Assembly: GCA_028821775.1 (NCBI GenBank)
Contig: JAPKFB010000056.1
Location: 1 to 32,364, forward strand
Direction of reading: 5' to 3'
Length of the DNA stretch: 32,364 nucleotides
From: Roseibacillus sp.
Lineage (GTDB): Bacteria > Verrucomicrobiota > Verrucomicrobiia > Verrucomicrobiales > Akkermansiaceae
Numbering within the stretch: position 1 is the stretch's first letter; each line of letters opens with the position of its first letter. The notes below the pieces were generated by a model. That model had not been told where the DNA came from. It did not search any database and saw only the letters and a list, made by a program, of their open reading frames with translations. Position numbers and translations under genes: made by a program. Positions 14,759-22,135 of the stretch are shown here, piece by piece.

Positions 14759-15769
14759 ATGCGCCTCCTCCTGGCCATCGCTCTTCTCTGTGGGTTTCCA
14801 ATCGCGCGCGCCGAGGACCCCATCACTCGTCTGGCCTGTGGCTCCTGCTACAAGCCCGCCAAGGATGTCGGTCTTTGGGAAATCATCGGCGCCACCAAGC
14901 CGCAACTGTTCCTCTTCATGGGGGACAACATTTACGCGGACACCGAAGACACGGCCCTCATGCGGGCGCGCTATGACGAACTGCGCAAGCAACCAGGCTA
15001 CCTCGCCTTTCGAAAGCAGTGCCCCGTCCTGCCCATTTGGGATGATCACGACTACGGCGCCAATGACGCGGGCGCTGATTACCCGAAACGACAAATTTCC
15101 CAGGGCCAGTTTCTCGACAACTTCGAGTTTGCCGCGGACCATCCAGCCCGCGCCACGCCTGGTGTGTATCACTCCTGGATCGGAGGCCCTCCCGGCAAAC
15201 GCCTACAGATCATCCTCCTCGACACCCGCTACTTCCGCAGCCCCATCATGGTCGAGCGGATCAACAACCGCAAGACCATCGTTCCCAACACCAATCCCGG
15301 CGCCACCATCCTGGGCCATGAACAGTGGACATGGCTCGAGGCCGAACTCCGCAAACCAGCAGACCTGCGCGTCCTTGTTTCCAGCATTCAAATCATCACG
15401 ACCGAGCACCGCTTCGAGAAGTGGTCCAACTTTCCCCACGACCGCACCAAGCTCTTCAAGCTCCTGGCTGCCACCAAAGCGCAACGCGTCGTTCTCTTCA
15501 GTGGCGACCGCCATCTTGCAGAGATCGCCCGCATTGCGCCGGAACAATCGGGTGTGAGCTACCCTCTCATTGAACTCACCTCCAGTGGCATGACTCACGC
15601 CGGCGCACCCGAGGGCGCCAATCGTCACCGCGTCGGCCCCTGCGTCTCTGAGATCAATTTCGCCACCATGAACATCGACTGGGAGCCCGCCATCCCCGAA
15701 GTCGCCCTCACCATCCACAACCGGGACGGCAAGTCGCTCTTTGAACACCGGGTGACCTTCCCGCGCTAG
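14759..15769 (+). CDS. PhoD-like metallophosphatase, secreted
   Basis: A 336-residue protein with an N-terminal signal peptide (LLLAIALLCGFPIARA, cleavage near residue 18). Metallophosphatase motifs appear in order: LACGSC, FLFMGDNIYAD (metal-ligand Asp and Asn), IWDDHDYG, LLDTRYFR, VSSIQI and VVLFSGDRHLAEIARI. The pattern GSC / GDNIY / DDHDYG / GDRH is that of the alkaline phosphatase D family, which uses Ca/Fe or similar metals to hydrolyse phosphodiesters or monoesters outside the cytoplasm. Expected roles are phosphate scavenging or cell-wall/teichoic-type diester turnover. It is shorter than PhoD of Bacillus, as usual for this subgroup. It forms a pair with the secreted VOC protein. It converges on the DUF1501 gene. 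Confidence 0.88.
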   Translation: MRLLLAIALLCGFPIARAEDPITRLACGSCYKPAKDVGLWEIIGATKPQLFLFMGDNIYADTEDTALMRARYDELRKQPGYLAFRKQCPVLPIWDDHDYGANDAGADYPKRQISQGQFLDNFEFAADHPARATPGVYHSWIGGPPGKRLQIILLDTRYFRSPIMVERINNRKTIVPNTNPGATILGHEQWTWLEAELRKPADLRVLVSSIQIITTEHRFEKWSNFPHDRTKLFKLLAATKAQRVVLFSGDRHLAEIARIAPEQSGVSYPLIELTSSGMTHAGAPEGANRHRVGPCVSEINFATMNIDWEPAIPEVALTIHNRDGKSLFEHRVTFPR

Positions 15770-16006
15770 CAGGAATGGCGCAAGGATCGGATGGGTTCCC
15801 AACCCTGGAGGGGTCGCAGCTCGTAACGCGGGGTTGAGCAAAACGCAACAACCCGGGTTTGCGCGTTCGTCGCAAGTTCCTCGATCCCGGAGGGTTCGCC
15901 GCAATCTCCGACATGATCTCAACCTGATTCCAGAAGTATTCGAGGCGCCTTCACCCTGATCTCTCCTCCCGGGATCAGGACTGAAGAGCCTTATTCTGGC
16001 GCCAAT
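15770..16006. repeat. Intergenic region with repeated GC-rich units and a palindrome
   Basis: This 237-base gap lies between convergent genes. It holds a palindromic AACCCGGGTT core flanked by CGCAA and TTGCG (about 15844-15863). It also has two related units, CCTGGAGGGGTCGCAGC near 15804-15820 and CCCGGAGGGTTCGCCGC near 15886-15902. The layout resembles short interspersed extragenic repeats. No gene is recognised. Whether it occurs elsewhere in the genome cannot be judged here. Confidence 0.35.
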
Positions 16007-17419
16007 CTAGGCAAAGATTTCCTTGGCCACGATGCCGTGCACATCGGTCAAGCGGAAGTCTCGACCGGCATGGCGATAGGTGAGTTTCTCGTGATTCAGC
16101 CCCAGGGCATGAAGAATCGTCGCGTGCCAATCGTGGATGTGCATCCTGCCCTCCACCGCCTCGTAGCCGTGCGGATCGGTCGCGCCGTATTTGAAGCCGC
16201 CCTTCACTCCTCCCCCCGCCATCCAGGTGGTGTAGCCCTTGTTGTTGTGATCACGTCCGTCACCGCCCTGCCCGTGCGGAGTGCGCCCAAACTCTCCCGC
16301 CCAGATCACGAGGGTATCCTTGAGCATGTCACGCTGCTTCAGATCAGCAAGGAGACCGGCGATCGGCTTGTCGATCTCATTACACCGCGCAGGTAAATCG
16401 TTGGTGATATTACGGTGGTGATCCCAGTTGCCGTGCGAGAGTTCCACAAATCGAACTCCCGCTTCAATGAAACGCCGCGCCAGCAAACATTGCTTCCCAA
16501 AGCCATCGGAAGCACTGCCATCAATGCCATAGAGGTCGAGGGTCTTCCTGGACTCCCCGCTCACATCCATGAGCTCCGGAATTTCGTCCTGCATGCGGAA
16601 GGCCAACTCAAAGGATTCGATCACGCCTTCCACTTCCGGCTGGTCTCCATCGCGCTTCAGCTTGGCCCGATTCAAGTTCTGCACGTAATCGAGTTGGAGA
16701 CGCTGCAATTCAGTATCGAGCTTGAGATTCTTGATGTTTGGAACCTCTTCCTTGGTCCCTCCTCGAACACGGCGCGCGCTCCGCCGCGAAGAGGAACCGA
16801 AGCGGGCTGCCTGATGGATCGCGGGCAGGAAGGCACTGCCAAAATGTTGGGCGGTCCCACTGGCCGGATTGAGCGCAATGAAGCCCGGCAGATTCGCGTT
16901 CTCGGTTCCCAAGCCATAAAGCGTCCATGCCCCCAGCGACGGGCGCACAAATCGGGAGGTCCCGGTATGCATCTGGACCTGCGCCTGGGGGTGATTGGGG
17001 ATGTCCGTGTGCATTCCGCTCAGCAAGCAGAGCTCATCGGCGTGGGCGGCGATCTCGGGCATCAACTCAGACACCCACAAACCACTCTTGCCGTGTTGGG
17101 AGAATTCCCACGGGGAGCCCATGAGACGCCCTCCGCGCAAGCGCGTATTCCTGGCCTGTTTGCCGTCATCCTTCTGCAACTGGGGCTTGTAATCGAAGGT
17201 GTCGACGTGCGAGGGCGCACCCCGCATGGAGAGGAAAATCACCCGCTTGGCTCGGGGTTCGAAATGTGGATCCTTGGGAGCCAGGGGACTCCTTGTCTTG
17301 GCCGCTCCCTCTGCGAGGGCCTCTTGATCAGCGAGCGCCGCGAAGGCGAGGTAGCCGAAACCGCTCGAGATCGACTTGAGCGCGGTGCGGCGCGAGAAAA
17401 GCTGTTCGGTGGGAGTCAT
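16007..17419 (-). CDS. DUF1501 protein, Tat-type signal, alkaline-phosphatase-like fold
   Basis: A 470-residue protein with a twin-arginine start (FSRRTALKSISSGFGYLAFAALA) indicating export in folded form. DUF1501 hallmarks follow: AKRVIFLSMRGAPSHVDTFDYKP near residue 58, LCLLSGMHTDIPNH, FVELSHGNWDHH and VIWAGEFGRTPHGQGGDGRDH. The family is related to the sulfatase/alkaline phosphatase superfamily and is expanded in Planctomycetota and Verrucomicrobiota, but its reaction is not established. The gene begins 19 bases after the stop of the cytochrome/DUF1549/DUF1553 gene, the standard pairing of these families, so the two probably act together outside the cytoplasm. The length is normal for the family. 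Confidence 0.93.
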   Translation of the reverse strand: MTPTEQLFSRRTALKSISSGFGYLAFAALADQEALAEGAAKTRSPLAPKDPHFEPRAKRVIFLSMRGAPSHVDTFDYKPQLQKDDGKQARNTRLRGGRLMGSPWEFSQHGKSGLWVSELMPEIAAHADELCLLSGMHTDIPNHPQAQVQMHTGTSRFVRPSLGAWTLYGLGTENANLPGFIALNPASGTAQHFGSAFLPAIHQAARFGSSSRRSARRVRGGTKEEVPNIKNLKLDTELQRLQLDYVQNLNRAKLKRDGDQPEVEGVIESFELAFRMQDEIPELMDVSGESRKTLDLYGIDGSASDGFGKQCLLARRFIEAGVRFVELSHGNWDHHRNITNDLPARCNEIDKPIAGLLADLKQRDMLKDTLVIWAGEFGRTPHGQGGDGRDHNNKGYTTWMAGGGVKGGFKYGATDPHGYEAVEGRMHIHDWHATILHALGLNHEKLTYRHAGRDFRLTDVHGIVAKEIFA

Positions 17420-17438
17420 GGCTCAGAGGTGGTTCGGG

Positions 17439-19904
17439 TTAGTTCAAGTAGCGGAACTCAGCGGAGCAAAGGAGCCCCTGACAGAATGAACTGAGCGCCA
17501 GGATGCCGGCCTCTTCGCGGCCTCTTCCCTTCCTCTGCGCCACCGAAATGAAGTTCCAAAGGAAGCTCTTCGCCTGCTCGATCTCCGAACTGGAGGGAAG
17601 GCGGCCGTAGGTCAGTTGGAAGGCGAGAGTCAGGCGTTCCCCGGAAGTCTCTGCTTCCTCGATCAGACGTCGGGCCATCACCACTCCTTGCCCCACCACA
17701 AAGGGGTTGTTCATCATGTAGAGTGCCTGACCCGGCACGTTGGTCGACTCCCGATCACCGGTCACCAGGTTTGGATCAGCAGGATCAAAGAGAGCCAGCG
17801 ATTCCGGCAGGCCATCGCGGACAATGGGAAGATAGACGGAACGATATTTCACCGGCCGATTGAAAACCGCAGCATTGACTCGTGGACCAATGCCCACATC
17901 CCCGACCTGCACAACCATCGAGCCACGCGGCCGCTCAAGATCAAGATCTCCGCTCGCCACCAGCATCGCATCGCGCAGAGCTTCGGCATCGAGACGACGA
18001 GGAGTGGATCGCCAGTGCAGGGCGTTGTCGGGGTCCTTGGTGTAGGCCGCCTTGCTGTAGGTGGAACTCATGCGGTAGCTCCGCGAGTTCACCAACTCGC
18101 GAATCATGCCTTTGGTTGACCAGCCTTCCTTCATGAAATGCACTGCGAGGTGATCCAGCAAGCCGGGATGAGTGGGAGCCTGGCCCGTGGTTCCGAAGTT
18201 GTTGGACGAAGTCACGATTCCTTTTCCAAAGAGCTTCTGCCAGATCCGATTCACCATCACACGAGCAGTGAGCGGGTTCTCCTCTGAGGTCAGCCACCGC
18301 GCCAATTCAAGACGACCGCTGCTCTCTCTGGGAAGGGACATCGGGACCTCGGGATGATGAAGAACTTGGAGGAATCCGCGGGAAACAGTCTGGGCCGGCT
18401 TGTCGATTTCTCCGCGAACGAGCACCGTAGGATCCACGGGGTTGGCATAGTCCTGCACCCCCATTGCCAGGGTCTTCGCGACGCCATTTGCATCATGCCC
18501 ATTCAACCGTGCCCGCAACTGAGCCACCGTGGTGCGCAAGCGATTGAGTTGTTGTTGGTTGTTGTTGTTCTGCCCTTGTTGCCGGCTCCGACGATTGGCC
18601 AGGAGCTCCGCCATCTCGTCTTCCGAATTTGCAAGGCGACTCTTGATGGCCTCCAGTTCGCGAGTGGTCAGAATCTTCATCGGCGTCGCGTCGGGCACCG
18701 GAAGCTCCAGGAGCTTGGTCCCTCGGCGATTTACAATCACATTGACGGTACCGAAATAGGTCCGCGTGCTCTGGAAGATGCCTGAGAGCGCATAGTAGTC
18801 GATCGTGGGAATGGGGTCGAACTTGTGGTCGTGGCAGCGGGCGCAGGAAACCGTGAGCCCTAGGATGGCCTGAGTGGTGGAATCGATTTGCTCATCCGCG
18901 AGATCGATCGCAAACTGTCGTGGGTTGCGTTCGTTCAGCCCCTTTGTGCCGATCGCGAGAAACCCCGTCGCGATCAAATTTTCCTGCCACTCTTCATCAC
19001 TCTTGATTTTGAGCAAGTCCCCCGCGATCTGCTCCTGCACGAATCGATTGTAAGGCTTGTCTTGGTTGAAGGAATCAATCACGTAGTCGCGGTAGCGCCA
19101 CGCATGGGGGAAGGTCATGTTCACTTCCTTCCCGCTTGACTCCGCATAGCGCGCAACATCCAGCCAATGCCGCCCCCAACGCTCTCCAAACTGCGGACGA
19201 GCCAGGAGCTCATCAACTTTGGCGCGGTAAGCAGCGTCGGAATCGATGCGCAAGGCCGCCCCATAGGCTTCGAGTTCTGGAACGGTCGGGGGAAGGCCAA
19301 TCAAATCAAAGTAGAGCCGTCGGAGGAGAAGCTCCGGACTGGCATCCTGCGCCGGGGTGAGCCCGGCCGTTTCCAACCTGGACATCACGAAGAAATCGAT
19401 TTCCGACTTCACCCACTGCTCGTCCTTCACTTCAGGCAAGGCCGGCCTCCTGGGCTTTTGAAAAGACCAGAACTTGCGTCCCTCCTCGATGTCGATCGAG
19501 TTCTCAAGCACGACCTTCTCGGACCCTCTGGGATCGGGAGCTCCCATTTCGATCCACTTCTTGATGTTCGCAATCGCACTTGCAGGAAGCTTCTGCTTGG
19601 GCGGCATCTCGTAGTCCTCATCGGCCCACGTAATGGCAGTAACGAGAAGACTCTCGGCCGGCTTCCCCGGCACGAGCACTACTCCCGAATCACCCCCATG
19701 CCGCAAACCGGCACGGTTGTCGAGTTGCAGGCCTCCCTTGATCTTCTCCTCCGCCGAGTGGCACTTGTAGCAATACTCGGCGAAGATCGGACGGATTTTC
19801 GATTCGAAAAACTTGAGCTCCTCCGTGGTGAGCTCCCGTTCATCCTGTGCCAATCCAAGCGAGGCCGAGAAAACCAGAAAAAAACTGATGGCTCGAAGAT
19901 TCAT
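17439..19904 (-). CDS. PSCyt1-DUF1549-DUF1553 secreted cytochrome protein
   Basis: An 821-residue exported protein (signal peptide ISFFLVFSASLGLAQ). Residues about 30-125 form a planctomycete cytochrome C domain with heme-binding C45-Y-K-C48-H49 and the phrase KGGLQLDNRAGLRHGGDSG. DUF1549 covers about 165-370, with HWLDVARYAESSG and a second CxxCH (C354-A-R-C357-H358) in SCARCHDHKFDPI. A coiled-coil-like stretch (about 405-465) contains a QNNNNQQQ tract. DUF1553 covers about 525-800, with REVNSR-like LVNSRSYRMSS, RRLDAEALRDAML and NNPFV. It is a member of the multi-domain cytochrome family abundant in polysaccharide-degrading PVC bacteria, possibly involved in redox chemistry on the cell surface. 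It is co-directional with the EF-hand gene (27-base gap) and DUF1501 (19-base gap), a likely operon. Confidence 0.93.
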   Translation of the reverse strand: MNLRAISFFLVFSASLGLAQDERELTTEELKFFESKIRPIFAEYCYKCHSAEEKIKGGLQLDNRAGLRHGGDSGVVLVPGKPAESLLVTAITWADEDYEMPPKQKLPASAIANIKKWIEMGAPDPRGSEKVVLENSIDIEEGRKFWSFQKPRRPALPEVKDEQWVKSEIDFFVMSRLETAGLTPAQDASPELLLRRLYFDLIGLPPTVPELEAYGAALRIDSDAAYRAKVDELLARPQFGERWGRHWLDVARYAESSGKEVNMTFPHAWRYRDYVIDSFNQDKPYNRFVQEQIAGDLLKIKSDEEWQENLIATGFLAIGTKGLNERNPRQFAIDLADEQIDSTTQAILGLTVSCARCHDHKFDPIPTIDYYALSGIFQSTRTYFGTVNVIVNRRGTKLLELPVPDATPMKILTTRELEAIKSRLANSEDEMAELLANRRSRQQGQNNNNQQQLNRLRTTVAQLRARLNGHDANGVAKTLAMGVQDYANPVDPTVLVRGEIDKPAQTVSRGFLQVLHHPEVPMSLPRESSGRLELARWLTSEENPLTARVMVNRIWQKLFGKGIVTSSNNFGTTGQAPTHPGLLDHLAVHFMKEGWSTKGMIRELVNSRSYRMSSTYSKAAYTKDPDNALHWRSTPRRLDAEALRDAMLVASGDLDLERPRGSMVVQVGDVGIGPRVNAAVFNRPVKYRSVYLPIVRDGLPESLALFDPADPNLVTGDRESTNVPGQALYMMNNPFVVGQGVVMARRLIEEAETSGERLTLAFQLTYGRLPSSSEIEQAKSFLWNFISVAQRKGRGREEAGILALSSFCQGLLCSAEFRYLN

Positions 19905-19931
19905 GGTCGGAGGATCGAACAGCTACCGGGG

Positions 19932-20483
19932 TTACTTTTCCTCAGGTCTGGCGTCCGGGCGCCTGGGCTTGTCCGTCCCACCCTGCCCATCGCCGGAACC
20001 GGGAGAACCCCCAGGTCTTCTCTGCGGTTGTCCGGGGCGCTGGCCATCCCGGCTGCGGCCGCGAATCATTTGCAGGAGCGCTTCCTGCTCCTTGGCGTCA
20101 ATGAAGCCATCGCCATTCTGATCGATCCGGTCAAAGCGTTCCTTCATCCGCTCAGGAGCCTCGTCCTTGTTGATCTTTCCGTCACCATCCTTATCGAGAT
20201 CGCTGAAGTTTGGCTGGCGTTGAGATCCTTGGGGACGATCCGGTCGCTGCGAGCCTCCGACCTCTTCCCGCGTGACAATGCCGTCTTTGTTCTTGTCCAA
20301 CTTGCGCAGCGACGCGACGGCCAGGTCAATTTCCTCAGGCTCCAGCTTGCCGTTGCCGTTCCGGTCGAGAACGCCCATCAATCCAGAAGGGCTTCTCCCT
20401 TGATTTTGCGCCATGACCGGTGCACTCACCCCGGTCAAAACACCCGCCACTAAGAGCCAGTTCAATCGTTTCGTCGCTTTCAT
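19932..20483 (-). CDS. Secreted four-EF-hand calcium-binding protein
   Basis: A 183-residue protein from ATG 20483 (a GTG at 20486 would add one residue). A signal peptide (LNWLLVAGVLTGVSAPVMAQ) ends near residue 26. Four canonical EF-hand loops follow: DRNGNGKLEPEE (40-51), DKNKDGIVTREE (63-74), DKDGDGKINKDE (97-108) and DQNGDGFIDAKE (121-132). All have Asp at position 1 and Glu at position 12, so all should bind calcium. The C-terminal tail (about 140-183) is rich in Gly, Pro, Arg and Gln, probably disordered. It lies 27 bases before the PSCyt1-DUF1549-DUF1553 gene and is likely co-transcribed. The inferred role is calcium binding or calcium-dependent assembly in the periplasm or at the surface. 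Confidence 0.92.
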   Translation of the reverse strand: MKATKRLNWLLVAGVLTGVSAPVMAQNQGRSPSGLMGVLDRNGNGKLEPEEIDLAVASLRKLDKNKDGIVTREEVGGSQRPDRPQGSQRQPNFSDLDKDGDGKINKDEAPERMKERFDRIDQNGDGFIDAKEQEALLQMIRGRSRDGQRPGQPQRRPGGSPGSGDGQGGTDKPRRPDARPEEK

Positions 20484-20606
20484 CACTCAATTCTAAGGTC
20501 ACGGTCCGGCCCTCATGGCCATCCTTGCATTAAAACCCCGCGAATCCCTATTGGTCGCGGACCATCTCGCACAACCTGCAAATCGCAGACTTCGCCTCGC
20601 CCGGGA

Positions 20607-20739
20607 CTAAGAGACGCGATTTACAGCCAAGGCGGCCCGGAGTTCCCCACAGAGCCGACCCGGCTCGATGGGCTTTCGTAGATAATAATCCATCCCGAGG
20701 GAATGGTGCCGCTCCCGATCCCTGCCAGGTCACGCGCTG
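20607..20739 (-). pseudogene. Remnant of a response-regulator receiver domain
   Basis: Downstream of the PQQ-like gene the minus strand reads RDRERHHSLGMDYYLRKPIE followed by LCGELRAALAVNR and a stop at 20607-20609. This matches the end of CheY-like receiver domains, where 'GDRERCLxAGMDDYLxKPI' carries the conserved Lys and Pro. Directly upstream, in another frame, VTARDLAG matches the 'LTAxxxxG' strand that precedes it, so one small indel separates the halves. No start, acidic pair or phospho-Asp region remains, so it is a fragment, perhaps the tail of a hybrid histidine kinase. It lies in the 256-base gap before the EF-hand gene. The reading is seen in sequence; the decay is inferred. Confidence 0.6.
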
Positions 20740-20743
20740 TGAC
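20729..20743. promoter_or_regulatory. Dyad GTCAC-N5-GTGAC overlapping a stop codon
   Basis: An exact 5-bp inverted repeat with a 5-base spacer ends on the PQQ-like gene's stop codon. It could be chance, given the GC content, or a protein-binding site or small hairpin. Seen directly; no role assigned. Confidence 0.2.
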
Positions 20744-22002
20744 TAGCCTCCGACCTTCCAGAGGTGTTCCTCTGAGCGAATGAAAATCGCGCCGTCGATG
20801 ATGGCGGGCGAGGCAAAGATGCGTTCCTCCATATCGATCTCGGCGAGAATCTTTCCCCCCTTCGGAGACACTTCCACGACATAGGCTACTCCGTCTTCGG
20901 TCGCGGTGTAGAGGATGTTGCCGACCAAGACGGGAGAGGAGGAAAAGTTGCCCGGGAGCTTTTTCTTCCAACCCACTTCCCCGCTCCTGCCATCCCGGCA
21001 ACTGAGAGTTCCATTGTCATCAACGAGATAAAGACTGCCATGGGCGGACACAAAAGAGGGCGTCTTTCCCACGTTCTTATTCTCGTCAAAAACGACATGC
21101 GTCTTCGTCACGTCACCCTTCGCACCCTTGGGCTCGATGGCCATCAGGCGTGGGACCTCAAATCCGGTCGCGACATAGATCAGACCATTCGCGATCACTG
21201 GCCGGGGAACCACCGAATACCCTTCGCCATAGCGCACTTTCCACACCAGCGATCCGTCCACAGGATCATAGGCCCCCACCATTCCGCTGGCCGGGCTCAG
21301 GATCAGCGACTTGTCCCTCTCCTTCAGTTCCAGCGGGGTCGAAAATGAAAATGTTTTCCTGACCTCCTGATTGCGTGGCGTCTTCCACTTTACCTTCCCG
21401 GTCTTGGCTTCAAGAGCAACGAGCAAGGGGTCCTCCGCTCCGTCGGCATGGAATACCAGTAAATCCCCAATGAGGACCGGCGAACTCCCCGTTCCGTGCA
21501 CAGGCTTATAGACGATCTTCTGCTCCCAGATCATCTCACCCGATTCCAGCTTCAAGGCCGCCGTGCCCATGTGCGCAAAATGCACGTAGATCACTCCGTT
21601 CTTGATGTACGGAGTGGCACTGGAGAGACCATTCTTGGCGTGACGTCTCTGGGCTTCCTTCGCCTCCGGGGTGAAGAGATCGCGCTCCCAGAGAATCTCA
21701 CCGCTCCGGACATCAACCGCCACCGCTCCCAGGGTGACCATGCCGCCTTCCTCCTTGGACGCCGTCATGATCACCTTGCCTTCGCTGATCACCGGAGAGG
21801 ACCATCCCTTTCCCGACAATTTGCGTTTCCATGCCACCCCTTCCTTGAGCCCCCAATTCTGCGGGACATTCTTGGCGAAGGAAATTCCCTGTCCGGTCGG
21901 GCCCCGAAACTGCGGCCAGTCGTTGGCCCCCGCCTGTTCGGTCAGCCCGGGGATGACAGAGGCCACAAGGAGAACTGCCGTGCACAATTGGGATCGATTC
22001 AT
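20743..22002 (-). CDS. Secreted PQQ-like beta-propeller repeat protein
   Basis: A 419-residue protein with a signal peptide (CTAVLLVASVIPGLTEQAGA) followed by the marker WPQFRGPTGQGIS, which opens the outer-membrane-type PQQ-like propellers common in PVC bacteria. Several blades are visible, each with a 'LVALEAKTGKVKWK'-type strand: AVDVRSGEILWERD, ALKLESGEMIWEQK, AYDPVDGSLVWKV and CRDGRSGEVGWKKK. These are pyrrolo-quinoline-quinone-type repeats without the cofactor-binding dehydrogenase residues, so a scaffolding or binding role is more likely than catalysis. It lies upstream of the EF-hand/DUF1553/DUF1501 genes on the same strand, 256 bases away, and is divergent from the Gfo/Idh/MocA gene. 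Co-regulation with the block is possible but not shown. Confidence 0.9.
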   Translation of the reverse strand: MNRSQLCTAVLLVASVIPGLTEQAGANDWPQFRGPTGQGISFAKNVPQNWGLKEGVAWKRKLSGKGWSSPVISEGKVIMTASKEEGGMVTLGAVAVDVRSGEILWERDLFTPEAKEAQRRHAKNGLSSATPYIKNGVIYVHFAHMGTAALKLESGEMIWEQKIVYKPVHGTGSSPVLIGDLLVFHADGAEDPLLVALEAKTGKVKWKTPRNQEVRKTFSFSTPLELKERDKSLILSPASGMVGAYDPVDGSLVWKVRYGEGYSVVPRPVIANGLIYVATGFEVPRLMAIEPKGAKGDVTKTHVVFDENKNVGKTPSFVSAHGSLYLVDDNGTLSCRDGRSGEVGWKKKLPGNFSSSPVLVGNILYTATEDGVAYVVEVSPKGGKILAEIDMEERIFASPAIIDGAIFIRSEEHLWKVGG

Positions 22003-22135
22003 GGTCTGTCTCTACGTGTCTCGAAGATGGTTATTACAACGATCCAAAGCCTGTGAGGCTCACTTTGCAAGAGTCGACGCTGCTTCCGCCCATCCCTCCT
22101 TGAAAGTTTTCGCCTCCGCACCGGTATCATTGCCC

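Noticed and set aside
18541..18585. GTT-rich tract as a microsatellite or regulatory repeat
   Set aside because: It is in frame within the DUF1553 gene and encodes the QNNNNQQQ linker, so it is coding low complexity.
19167..20453. Plus-strand open frame antisense to the cytochrome and EF-hand genes
   Set aside because: The minus-strand genes have clear heme and EF-hand motifs; this frame is a shadow.
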